Shown here: in pieces, positions 45,861-57,828 of the stretch
Position numbering within the stretch: the stretch's first letter is position 1
Layout of the letters: each line of letters begins with the position of its first letter
NCBI GenBank assembly: GCA_037962975.1
Contig: CM075671.1
Span: forward strand, 10,835,001 to 10,899,000
Length of the DNA stretch: 64,000 nt
Reading direction: 5' to 3'
Origin: Clitoria ternatea
Lineage: Eukaryota > Streptophyta > Magnoliopsida > Fabales > Fabaceae
The notes under the pieces: model-generated
Seen by the model: only the letters and a program-made list of their open reading frames with translations
The model's database searches: none
What the model was told of the DNA's origin: nothing
Translations under genes and position numbers: made by a program

Positions 45861-48400
45861 ATTTATCATTCTGATAGTAATCTTAACTTTCATCTTATGC
45901 GTATACTGAAATAAATTAGTATTAATATTTTTTAGAACTCGGAGGCACAGAGCGAATTCACTTTTGGTAGCAATTCCAGGTGAGGGGGAGTGGGATAAAA
46001 ATATAATATGAAAAGACATAAGAATAATGGGAGGAGTCCCCTACTCCTTTTAAATTTAATAATATTATTATTTTAAAATAATATTTTAAATTAAGTATCT
46101 TGTATAACTTACTCTGAAATACCTATGTAAGGACCTGAACTTTTATAACCTATACGAACTGGACTAAACCTATGCAAGGACTTAGACTTTTATATCCTAT
46201 ATGGATCGAACTAAACCTATGCAAGGACTTGGATTATTATGACATATTTGGACTTACATAGACCTGTGCGAGGAATGGACTATAAAGACTTAAAAATTAA
46301 GTTTATTAACTTAAATAACCATTAAACTTTAAATTATGATATTTATGAATGATAAGTAATTCATTTGATTTGATTATGATTGATAAATTGATTGTGATTG
46401 ACAATATTTGATCGTGAGTGATGATATTTAATTGTGATTGACAATATTTGGTTATAATTGATGACATTGTCATATGGAGTTTGAGTATATAGAGGAGGGG
46501 TTGATCCGTATCATCCATCTTGACTTGGTTCTGATTTCTCTATTTTTTTTTAACCGAGTCGGGTTCTTCTCCTACCCCCGTATCGAATAGAACATGCTGA
46601 GCCAAATCTTCTTCATGGAAAACCTGCTTTATTTAGATCGGGAAAATCGTACAGTTTTATGAAATCATGTACTATTGCTCGAACCCGTAGTCAATCCTAT
46701 TTCTGATAGGAGCAGTTGACAATGCAAGCATGACAGAAAGTTAAAACTCAGTAAGAATTTTCTTACCTTACTCTTTAAATTTTTATTCTAAGAGAAAGTA
46801 TTTTAGTATTTTATTTCTAGTTAGAAATTATTTTCATTAACTTTATTTTTAATCTTTAGAATAAAATCTAGTATTAGAGAGAAGCTATTTTATGAAAATT
46901 AAAGGTTGAGATAATTAATTCTTGAATTAAAGAAATATTTTATAGTTTAAAGTATTCTTAGTTAATGATTTTAAAAATTATTTTCTTTTAGTAATCAGAA
47001 GTTTAAAGTAAATAATTTTGGTTTTCCCCAACGAAATAACTAAAGGATATTTTGTCATAATCGAGATTTCTAAACTCAATCTAGTTAAGATTCAATTTGA
47101 GAAAGATTATGTAAATATGTGAGGTTTTCTAAGAGAAAGTTTTGAGATATTTAAGGCTTGGAAACTCAATTTTGGTGAAATCTGAATTCGAAGACTGTAC
47201 TAAATTTATTTCTGTATAAAAGAAGTTCAAAGAAGAACTTATGGGAATGTACAGTTTATTGAGATGATTTATGAACCTTTATGGTATTTAATAATTGAGT
47301 TTCTAAAAGTCTTAACCATTTAAATATGTGAGTAGTTCATGCATCATGAATCATTAAAGAGAAATGAGATATGATATTGCCTGGGGGCGGATTATAGAAA
47401 CCGAGGATACATTAGAGGAGGCTTAATTGCGAGCCTTGGGATGAGAGGGTGTGAAAGGGTGCTTCAAATGACCTGGGGTCGCTCCCTAGTGTCGGGTACT
47501 TTCACAATAAAAACCTTCTCAATCTGACTAGTCTCTAAGTGTTTCCATGCCAGTTGAGTTGTTCATATGCCATGAAGGCATTTATGTTATTATTATCTGG
47601 AATTATAGAACAGTGTAAACTTCTGGTTGACCCAGTGTAAATTAAAACTTTAAGGGCCCACATGCCTAAACTGAATGAGATAGTAGCATTAAAAGCATTA
47701 CATAACATTCATGTTATTGTGACATTCTATGTGGGTGGTTGTGGATGAAAATATAATTGTTACATATGTGAAAACCCTATATTCATAATTGACTGTGTAT
47801 GAGATTATGACTGATATTATTATATTAGTTTGTGAAAACCCTTATGCTTATGTCTTATCTGTAAGATATAATATTTTGTTTCTCACTCCTTCTTGTTTGA
47901 ATTTGTGTCCAAAATAAATGTTATGTGATGATATATAGCTAGCAGTCCAAGATGAAAGGATGTAATTACAAGAGGGTAAAGTGGTCTTATCCTCAATCGG
48001 ATGGGTGAAGATATATGGCAAGAGTAGGATTTCAAAAACCTATGGTTCGACGGCTAAGAAATGATTGATCACAGTCGTAGTAGAGGTATAATTTAATTTT
48101 AGTTTACCTTATTACAATATCAAGTTGGATAACTGTAACAAGGTGAATGTTAAACTTTGATACTGTAACCTTTTATCACTTATTATTTCTATAAATTTAT
48201 TTTATCAATATGGACAAATATTGAAAGATAACATTTTTTTTACTTTCAAAATTTCAAAGAAAATCAGACGTATATACGTCCTTGTATACACGAGATTTAG
48301 AAATGATATATATATATATATATATATATTAATATATCTTTCTAAAGTTTTTAAAAGTAATAAGAATATACATATCTCATGTATATAAGGGGGTGTTATA

Positions 48401-49252
48401 ATTATAGGTTTGTCCTTGAAGTTTGGTCAGATTTCTCCAAGGGAAAAGGGCAGATTTTATCCAACGATGAATTTTTAGCCAAAATTGAAGACTAGCCCAC
48501 GAAAATATGACAAAACCGAGCGGTTGAATTTTTGCATAGTGTTTTACGGCCATACTTAGGAAGGCATTATAGGGTTGTCCTTGAAGTTTCATCGAATTTC
48601 TCTAAGAGAAGGGGCAGATTGTGTCCAACAATGAAATTTTCAGCCAAAGTTAAAGGCTATATAACCCATGAAAATGACAAGACTGAGCCGTTGAATTTTT
48701 ACATAATATTTTACGGCCACAGTTTGAAAGGCATTGTAGGGTTGTCCCTAAAGTTTCATCAGATTTCTCTAAGAGATTGGGCAGATTTTGTCCAATGATG
48801 AACTTTTAGTCAAATATAAAAGCTATAGCCCACGAAAATATGAAAAAACTAAGCGGTTGAATTTTTGTGAAATTTTTTTATGGCCACGCTTAGAAAGGCT
48901 TATAGTGTTGTCGCTAAACTTTTATCAGATTTCTCTAAGTGGAGGAGCACATTTTGTCTAACGATGAATTTTTAGCCAAATTCGAAGGTTATAGCCCACG
49001 AAAATATGACAAAACTGAGTGGTTGAATTTTCCATGAGTTTATCACGGTCATGCTTAGAAAGGGATTGTAGGGTTTTCCCTGAAGTTTGGTCAGATCTCT
49101 CTAAGGGAAAGGGCAGATTTTCTCCAACGATAAATTTTTAGCCAAATTTGAAGAGTATAACCCGCTAAAATATTAAATGACTAAGCGGTTGAATTTTTGC
49201 GTAATTTTTTACGGCCATGCTTAGAAAGGCATTGTAGATTTGTCCCTGAAGT
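48401..49252 (+). repeat. S3 satellite array, part 2
   Basis: About five monomers between two solo LTRs. The unit with CAGCCAAAGTTAAAGGC at ~48640 and the following CAAATATAAAAGCTATAGCC unit match 8775-8960 in S1, keeping the same order. Confidence 0.93.
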
Positions 49253-50352
49253 TAACAGGGCCCGCAAGCGCACAGGTTATGTCGCGTAATATAAAAGATT
49301 ATCGTTCTCCACAGGGACTGTGTTCAAAGTACCAGCATATTGAAATTTAATTATCCACACAACTGATTTTTAATGTTTTTGTAAAATAAAGCACAAATTA
49401 AAAATAAATTTAGAAACAAAATTTACTTGACACTTAAAAAATCAGAGTTGAGAGTATCTTGGGATTTCGGGGGATCAAGACTCTATTTATGTTAATGAAT
49501 TTTAACTTTTCATAAATAAGAATCAAATTAAGTTTCCAAGGCAGATTTTCCTTAAGCTAATTAATATGTTCCTCTCGGAATCCTATTAATGTATCTAGCC
49601 TATGGAAAGCGCTGCTTAATCCTTAGAAAAGACCCATTATCATTTTGTGAAAATCCCTTATTTATTCCCCAAAAGATTTTGATTACTTTCACGGTTTTAC
49701 CGAGGTCACGAAAAGTATTTCAAAACCTTAGGCTTAGTTAAAAAACTTTTCAGTAACAATAAATCTCTTGATTCTATTAATTACTTAAACTTACTAATAT
49801 ACCCGCAAGTATATAGTTTTATCACTTAGGTTCTTGTTAGGAATTACTAAGAGCATTGAGCATTTTTTAAACTAAATTGAAAACAGAAATTTATTTAATT
49901 CAAAGTCAAAATAATATTATCATAAAATATTATCACACCCCCTTCATCCTAAGATAATTAATTTAGTTACTCATGAAATAATTCAAATTCATATATATGA
50001 TGGAAAAATAAAACATACAAGACATGGTAAAAATAAAGACTTACGGGTTTCTCCAAAAGCTCAGAATAATTTTACCATTGTATTTCCTTGTTGCAATATT
50101 CCTCCACCAATTACAAATTGGAATACTCACTTTTACAATCCTTACAACTCTTTCACAAAATAAAAGAAAGAAAAAGAAAATAAAAAAAGAAAGAAAGAAA
50201 CGGGACAGAGAAAGATAATAAAGAGAAAGAAAACAAAAAAGAAAGGAATGGAACGGAGAAGAAAAACGAAGGAAATAAAAGAAAGGAATTAAAGTGAATG
50301 AAAGAGGATTTAATCTAAAAGTGATGCTGTTTTGTGGCTTCAGACCTTCCCC

Positions 50353-50361
50353 CTATTTATA
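50353..50361 (-). promoter_or_regulatory. Candidate LTR TATA box
   Basis: CTCTATAAATAGGGGG on the minus strand lies about 1.8 kb into the LTR and 1.1 kb before its end, downstream of the CCGAGTG array in element sense. Confidence 0.55.
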
Positions 50362-50689
50362 GAGATCTTGAGCGTTAATAATCATGGGAACGACGGTTAG
50401 TTGGGACCTTTTTTATTATTTTTTCTTTCGTCTTCTTGTTAGCCGCCCCACCAATTCAACTTGGATACAGCCTGGACCTCAGCAACTATAGGGATCGGTG
50501 GCTAGATCTTTTGTTTTGTTGTCAGCCGCCCCCTCATAAGTCAAGGATCCACTTGGATAGTGGAAATCCAAGTCAGCATGGGTAATCGGTGGAAATATGG
50601 AGCCGGCTTTCTCCTTCTGACTCGGATTTAGTGCCTCAGCTGGTATACATCCTCTGTGGGAATTAATCCGAGTGGAACAGGTGCTCTTA

Positions 50690-51900
50690 TACATAAAAGA
50701 TCGAGTGGAAGCTTGAATTCACAGGTCTGATCCGACCTCTGACACTCGGTGTGAAGGCCTGAATTCACAGATTATTGACTCGGAAATTGATTTCCGAGAA
50801 GCATTCATCAGGACCTCTGTTCATTCGGAAAAGATTCATTCGGTGTTGCTTTGTCCGGAAATGTCACTGCTTGAAGCATTCATTCGGAATTGATTGAAAC
50901 ATTCATTCGGAACCGATTGAAAAGTGACCCACTCTGCACTCGTTCAAACCCTCTTCTTTCACATGTGACCCACTCAGGATCGGGAAGTTTTCATTCAAAT
51001 GATTTAATCGGCACCTCCAAAATGTTTCACTCGGCTATGTCTCTGGAATTTGAACCACTCGGAGAAACCTTGCTCGGATTTGCTTGGGAGTAATTCAGTC
51101 AAGAATGACCCTTTCTTCACTCCTTGAAATGATACACTCGGACACATTCACTCGGAAGTCCGACTTACTTCTCACTCAGAATGGCCTCAATCGTCAATCA
51201 ACCCATTCGGTTGTTTTCACTCGGGAGTCGACCTTGCTTTTCACTCAGAAATTTGGAACTTTGCAAGAATTTGGCCGATAGAAATTCTTTCCAGGTCCGA
51301 GCTTTGTTTTGCTCGAAAATACATCCCTCGGCCCCAAACCACTCGGAAGTGCCTTCCTCGGAGACATCTCACTCGAGTTTAGTTTAAAACTTGAGATTCT
51401 GCCCGAAAGAGACTCATTCCCGGTCGGACTCTTTTCCTTGCTTGATAAGACACTTTCTCTGAAACTCACTACTCGGAAAGGCCTTGCCTGACAATTGTTC
51501 TTCCGAAGTTCAGAGTTTTTTCATTCGGAATCAACTCACTCGGGAGTCTTCCACTTGGAGACAATTTTGCCCAGAAGAAGCAGTTGTTCCCCAAATCAGA
51601 CTCGCTTCAATCAGTAATTCTTCACTTGGACAATAGCTTTGGGCGGTATTTATTCAAAGTCAATCCTTTTTTCACTCAGATTAGTTGCAGTCGGAAAGCT
51701 TCCACTCGGATTTATCTCCAACCGAGAAATATTCCTTCAAGGTCAGCCATATTTCACTCGGAATAGCTTTGATAGGGAATCTTCCACTCGGATTTACCTC
51801 CAACCGGGAAGTATTCTACTCGGCAACGCTTCATTCTGAGTCATCCTACTCGGATTTGATCATTTTTGATTTATCCTACTCAGATTTGATCATTTTGAGT
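50690..51900 (-). repeat. CCGAGTGA-type array, shown as TTCACTCGG on +
   Basis: CACTCGG, CATTCGG and TACTCGG recur every ~20-45 bp over 1.2 kb, for example near 50826, 51136, 51204, 51356, 51716 and 51858. In element sense this is CCGAGTGA, the same motif as in the 844-4762 LTR. The overlapping small frames in several phases are not genes. Confidence 0.87.
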
Positions 51901-52146
51901 CAGAATTCAGTATAAAAAAGAGAATTCTTTCCACTTGGGCTTGTTCTTCTTGATTCTTTATCATTTGATGGTCGTTTTTCTCTTGTTATTGACCCTTGTA
52001 TTATCTTAATTTCTGTAAAATAAAATACCCAAGTAGAATATAGTGGAAAGAAAGCGAAAATCACAAAAATTAAGGAAATACAGTGCATAATGATTAAAAT
52101 CCTAAACAAACTAAATCTAATTTATTATGTTATAAAACATTTATCA

Positions 52147-53916
52147 GAAGTTTTGTTAGATTTCTCCAAGGGAAGGGGCAGATTTTGTCTAACAATGAGT
52201 TTTTAGCCAAATTTGAAGGCTATAGCCCATAAAAAACATGACAAAATCGAGCAGATGAATTTTTCGTAATTTTTTATAGCCAAGGTTTGAAAGGCATTAT
52301 AGGGTTGTTTGTGAAATTTCGTCAGATTTCTCTATGAGAAGTTGCACATTTTGTCCAACGATGATTTTGTAGCCAAATTTGAAGCCAATCATGAAAATAT
52401 GACAAAACTGAGGGGTTGAATTTTCCATGAGTTTTTTACGGCCATGCTTAGAAAGGCATTGTAGGATTGTCCCTGGAATTTGGTCGGACTTCTCAAAGGG
52501 AAGTGGTAGATTTTCTCTAACGACTAATTTTTAGCCAAAATTGAAGGTTGCCCATGAAAATATCACAAGACCGAGTAGTTAAATTTTTGCGTAATTTTTT
52601 ACAGCCATGCTTAGAAAGGTTTTGTAGGTTGTCCCTGAAGTTTTGTCAAATTTCTCCAAGGGAAAGGGCAGATTTTGTCCAATGATAAATTTTTAGTAAA
52701 ATTTGAAGGCTATGCCCCTAAAAATATGACAAAACCGACTTGTTGAATTTTTGTGTAATTTTTTACGGCCACGCTTAGAAAGGCATTGTAGGGTTGTTCC
52801 TGAAGTTTCATCAGATTTCTCGAAGGGAATGGACATATTTTTTCCAACGATGAATTTTTAGTCAAATTTGAAGGCGTATAGCCCACAAAAGATGACAAGA
52901 TCGAGCGGTTGAATTTTTGCCTAATTTTTTACGGCCATGCTTAGAAAGGCATTGTAGGGTTGTCCCTGAAGTTTCGTCAGATTTCTCTTAGGGAATGAGC
53001 AAGTTTTGTACAGCAATGAATTTTTAGTCAAATTTAAAGGCAGCCCATAGAAATATGACAAAACAGAGCCATCAAATTTTTGCGTAATTTTTTACAGCCA
53101 TTCTTAGAAAGGTATTATAGGGTTGTCCTTGAAGTTTCGTCGGATTTTCCCAAGGAAAGGGGCAGATTTTTTCCAACGATAAATTTTTAGCCAAATTTGA
53201 AGGCTATCCATGAAAATATGACAAAGCCGAGCTGTTGAATTTTCATGTTATTTTTTACAACCAAGCTTAGAAAGGCATTGTGGGGTTGTCCCTGAAGTTT
53301 CATCAGATTTCTCCAAGGGAAAGGGAATATTTATCCAACGATGAGTTTTTAGCTAAATTTGAAGGCTATAAGCCCATGAAAATATGATAAGACCGTGCTG
53401 TTGAATTTTTACATAATTTTTTACGGCCATTTTTAGAAAGGCATTGAAGGGTTGTCCCTAAAGTTTTGATGAATTTCCCTATGAGAAAGGGATATTTTTG
53501 TCCAACGATGAGTTTTTAGCCAAAATTGAAGGTTATAGCCCACGAAAATATGACAAAAATGAAAGTGTTAAATTTTTATGTAATTTTTTACGGCCACGGT
53601 TTGAAAGGCATTGTTAGGTTGTCCCTAAAGTTTTGTTGCATTTCTATAAGAGAAGGGGTAGATTTTCTCCAACAATGAATTTTAAGCCAAAATTGAAGGC
53701 TAATGCCCTTGAAAATATCACAAAATCGAGCGGTTGAATTTGAGCATGATTTTTTACGACCATGCTCAGAAAGGAGTTCTAAGGTTGTCCATGAAGTTTT
53801 ATCGGATTTCTCCAAGGGCAGGGGCAGATTTTATGTATTTTTTACTGCCACGCTTAGAAAGGCATTATAGGGTTATCCCGGAAGTTTCGTCAGATTTCTC
53901 TAAGAGAAGGGGCACT
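52147..53916 (+). repeat. S3 satellite array, part 3
   Basis: About eleven monomers. Variants such as TCTCTATGAGAAGTTGCACA (52330) and GTTGAATTTGAGCATGATTT (53734) have counterparts in order at 9552 and 11140 in S1. Confidence 0.93.
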
Positions 53917-56900
53917 TGTAATATCCCAAATTTTAAAATAGAGAATTAATTAAGGAAATAAATATTAAATAATGGAATATGGATTATTTAATGTCCTAAA
54001 ATATTGGAAATAATTAAATTAAGATTTTTAAAGACTATTAGTAATTTCTTGGGACCGAATAAGCTGAAAACTGACCCGATTAAAATACGGGTGTCGGACC
54101 AAGTATCTTCGATTGGGATGATATTGGTCAGGGCTGTTGAGAATATTATTGGGAGTCCGAATATATATTCGGAATAATTTTTGGATAAAGTATTTTAGCC
54201 CAAACAAAGATCCTGTTTGTCATAAAACGATGAAATGTTAATGATTGGGTTAAAAATAAAACCAAAAGCCCTTGCCTTTCTTCTTAATTTTCGTTGGCCT
54301 CAGAGACCATTTGGCAATCACACTTCTTCTTTTCCTTCTCTACTCCCTTCTTCATTTTCTTCTTCTTCTCTTCCAAAAACCCTAAGCAGGGGTGATCCTT
54401 CTTCTTCCTCTCATTTTCGTTCTTGAAGGAGCTTGGAGGAGACCATTGGAGCTTGAAGTCTTCTTTCTCTTCCCCTCTATATTCGTAACTCTCTCTCCCC
54501 CTTTGATACCCATTTCCATTTTGGGTGTGGTAAGCCATTTTCACCACTTTTATTTGGTTTAATGCTATGTTTACGAGTTATTATGCTTTGGGGGAGCAAT
54601 GCTTGTAAGAGGGGTGTTTGATGAGAGCATTTAATACATGAACCCAAGGGTGGGTGTCATAAATGTAGGCTTTAGTGATAATAAATGAGGAAGATGAGTT
54701 TATGGTTGGAAAGAGATAAGGATTAATGATGCATTTATGAATGTGGTTTGGTTTTGGTGAAAACCCTAACTTTTAAGATTTGGGGAAAGTTATAAATATT
54801 GGTTAAATAATGTGTTTGAGGGCAAATACAAGCTGTTGAGTGTATGGGTATTGATTGGTGAGGCATTTATATGAATGTTGGGCTATAGTTGTTGGTAGCC
54901 TTTAAATATAATGAGTAAGGTTTAATGGGAAGGAATTCCCGAAGCCTAATAAGTAAGGTAAAATAATGTCTATAACATGTCTTATACATGTTATAAAGTT
55001 GTAGATATGATTATGATTAAATAGAGTTAAATTTGTGTCTTGAGTAGTTGAATGATTGGGGTTTTACATGTATGTTAATGTAGGATTCATTCCGACCGAC
55101 GAGGCGGGTACGTCGTATCAATCGGAATTCTTCTCTTGAGGTAGGAGAGGAGTCTTTATATTCTAATTGCATGAATTGAATAGTATTTGATTGTCATATG
55201 TGACAACTTGCATGTTTGCCTTGCTTTTGACGTTATGAAAATTTGTATTGTGTATATGATGTTGATGATAATGTTTGGCAACATGCTTTGTGCAATTAGA
55301 ATAGATATGATGTGCTATATGGTGGTGTGAATTATTTGGCAAGTGTAAGCCTTGAATATGATGATTGTGTTATATCCACTATGAATGAAAATGAGTATAA
55401 TTGATGTGTGGTTGAGATAGGGTGTGAATGAATAGCATACCATGATTAATAATGAAAAGTTGATCAATGAGATTGATGAGGAATGCCATTGAATTTGGCG
55501 AATGAATTGTTAAAATGCCACATACAAAACTTGATGATAAAGATTAAATCCAACAATATTAAACCCACTAAAAATGGTGAGGTGGTATTGGTGATGATGT
55601 TTGATGAGTGGCATGAATAGGATGCATAGAGTGAGAAATGCATATGATTGACATTTGCATCCATGGCATACTGCATAGTTGCCGTTGTTGGAACATTAGG
55701 GGAAGTTCCCTTGGCCGACCCAGTGGGAGGGTGACTCAGTGCACGAGCAAATTTTTTTCCCCTGTGACTCGGTGTGTAAGTCACAAAGCCGCCCATGTAT
55801 TTCTACGGGGAGCTACATGTGGCCGACCCTTGTGGGGAGTGGCTCTTGATGAGCAGGTGACCCCGATGGTCCTTCAGATCACAGCCGCCATGAAATGAGT
55901 CATGGCCGGCCCGCAACACTATATGATTGCTTATGTTGTTGCCGCGGTCATGGTGGAAATGACCAGGTATTGCATCATAGGCGATGTGGTTTAGTACCAG
56001 TAAAAGATTGCTGAAATGCATGCAATGTGATGATAAGTGTACACATTTTACTACTGCAGTAGGGGTATGGTTAGATGATCATACTTGAATCCCATAATTG
56101 GTGTTTATTTCCCATAGTCAGATCTACAATTGTTGAAATATTCCATTGTGCATATGCATTAGCTTAAGAGCATTTGCATATAGCAGGGAAGTATGCCAAA
56201 GGTGATGAGATGTGATGATGGATGTTTTATGGGTGAAAGAATACATTAAGACAACATAAAAGATGTGAATACCAAATAACAATGTGAGTAAGATGATGAA
56301 ATGTGTAATAGTCTAATGGTTGAAGGACTAGATCATGTGTGTGATTTTATACTTGCTTGATTTACAAAGATGACTGTATTATATATTGATAGTATATGAT
56401 GAGTTGTATGTGAATACGAGTATACATGTTGTGATATATATGCACATGATCACATGGTATTCATATTTATTCTTTTAGAATGTATGATTCACTCTCCCAT
56501 GTTGTCCACTTTTTAGACCTGTGACGCAGGGCACTCATGGGTGGAGTGAATCTTTTGAAGTACATTTTGATGAAGGAGGTAAATAGGTGTATAGGAAGCG
56601 CCTTGGCCGGCAACTCTAGATTTTTGTATAGCATATAATGTATATGTATGCCTATTCTGCCATCCAGATTATAGTAGATGATTTTTGTGGGTCATGTAGG
56701 AAAATTGGACCTTGGAGCGTATGACCAATTTTCATTTATGACCTGGTTGATGTATGATGGTGAACTATAATATATGTTGATGATAAATTCTATGAATGGA
56801 TGAAGTACTTTGTAACTTGTAGCATTATATGAAGCTATGTAGAAATGATTTAAATGTCAGGTATTGAAGGAATGGGAATTGATTTTGATGTGTATAGATA

Positions 56901-57828
56901 TTTAGATGAGCCTTTAAATGCATGATGCAATGTATCTAATATGTTAGTATAGCCCAAAACAACATAAAATGAAAATTGGTATGCCAAGTTGTGTGAAATC
57001 TTACATGTTTCTCATTTTTCCTACATAACTCGCTCAAGCGAGATCCTTGTGAAATAGGGGTGTGGCCACAGGCCGAAATTCGCTCAGGCGGGAAAGACTT
57101 CGCTCGAGCAAGATTGAGTGGGAGAGTTACTGGACCATTTTCGCTCAAGAGAAATGGTCAGTGCATGGCGATTCGCTTAAGCGAGCGAGGGAAAAATTGG
57201 TTCTGGACGGTTTTCACTCAGGCGGGCCTAGCCTCGCTCGAGCGAAATATGGACAGTGAGGTCCTATCCCATTTTCGCTCAAGCGGTAGTGCCTCGCCCA
57301 AGCGAGATCTGTACCTGGAGCTTCTGGAGTAATTTCGCTCAAGCGAAGCTGAACTCACTTAAGCGAGATTAACACCTAATGCTCTTCCCTTCTTCGCTCA
57401 AGCGTGTTTCATATCTCGCCCAAGCGTGACCACGCGAACTCGCTTAAGCGAGTGTGGCACTCGCTTGAGCGAGTGGTGCCTGTTTCCTTCAAATGTTCTA
57501 GCCTTAATTATTTTGATTCTCCTTCGTATCAAAGCTTCTTCCTGCATCATCTTACAAGTATATTTAACATATTGTGAACCATTAAATCCCTTGAAATCCA
57601 CTCTCTTTAAATCCAATCATACAACATCAATTTAAATGATTCTTTCTGTTGTTCTTAATCGACATTTTCTCATTAATCATTCTTTAACACGCCTTCTCGT
57701 ATCTCGATATATGAGATAGGTTTTTCATAGATCTAGGGTGTTGAATTAAAGCTTCATCACTTTATTTCTTCATTAATTAACGATTTTAAATTCGCGAAAA
57801 ATTTACCCGTGTTTTTCCGAGTCCCACA
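53917..57828 (+). mobile_element. Gypsy-type solo LTR (3912 bp)
   Basis: It starts TGTAATATCCC and ends GAGTCCCACA. The flanks are GCACT and TAACT. The S1 empty site (around 11320) reads AAAGGGCAACTTTTTTTCAA, so a CAACT duplication with small later changes is likely. It belongs to the same family as the minus-strand LTR at 34513-41052. The GC-rich block at 55690-55990 and the palindrome array at 57028-57475 are its main landmarks. No internal coding region is present, and short frames are spurious. Confidence 0.84.
57028..57475. repeat. TCGCTCAAGCGA palindrome array
   Basis: About fifteen copies of TCGCTCAAGCGA, TCGCTTAAGCGA or variants occur, commonly as pairs ~20-30 bp apart. Perfect examples are CTCGCTTAAGCGAG near 57440 and CTCGCTTGAGCGAG near 57462. 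It sits about 3.1 kb into the LTR. Confidence 0.9.

Larger units (their letters stand above)
44572..48400 (+). mobile_element. Gypsy-type solo LTR (3829 bp)
   Basis: It starts TGTAACATCC and ends GGGTGTTATA, flanked by ATTGT (44567-44571) and ATTAT (48401-48405), a duplication with one mismatch. The uninterrupted counterpart in S1 near 8545 reads AAAGGGATTATAGGTTTGTC, confirming a clean insertion. It contains a good TATA box at 45221, a TTTACTATT array at 45405-45860 and (AT)n tracts. No gag or pol sequence is present, so it is most likely a solo LTR of the TGTAACATCC gypsy group. Confidence 0.85.
49253..52146 (-). mobile_element. Gypsy-like solo LTR (2894 bp), Athila/Tat style
   Basis: It is flanked by GAAGT at 49248-49252 and 52147-52151. 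On the minus strand it starts TGATAAATGTTTTATAAC and ends GCGGGCCCTGTTA. The minus-strand TATAAATAGG at 50353-50361 fits. The left part (TAACAGGGCCCGCAAGCG, then ATTATCGTTCTCCACAGGGA) resembles the U5 end of Athila/Tat LTRs. A CACTCGG array occupies 50690-51900. The S1 counterpart at ~9386 is an empty site. No coding sequence is present. Confidence 0.82.

Noticed and set aside
49253..52146. A full retroelement with coding region
   Set aside because: No gag, protease, reverse transcriptase or integrase motif was seen in six frames. The termini and target duplication fit a solo LTR.
54235..54547. Possible host exon near AAAACCCTAAGCAGG and CTTCTTCTTC-rich sequence
   Set aside because: It lies inside the solo LTR at 53917-57828. 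The same kind of pyrimidine-rich leader occurs at the matching place (about 40400-40680) in the minus-strand LTR of the same family, so it is LTR leader sequence.
844..57828. The similar length of the LTRs at 844-4762 (3919 bp) and 53917-57828 (3912 bp) as evidence of one family
   Set aside because: Apart from the shared TGTAAYATCCC-type start their contents differ, so the equal length is probably chance.
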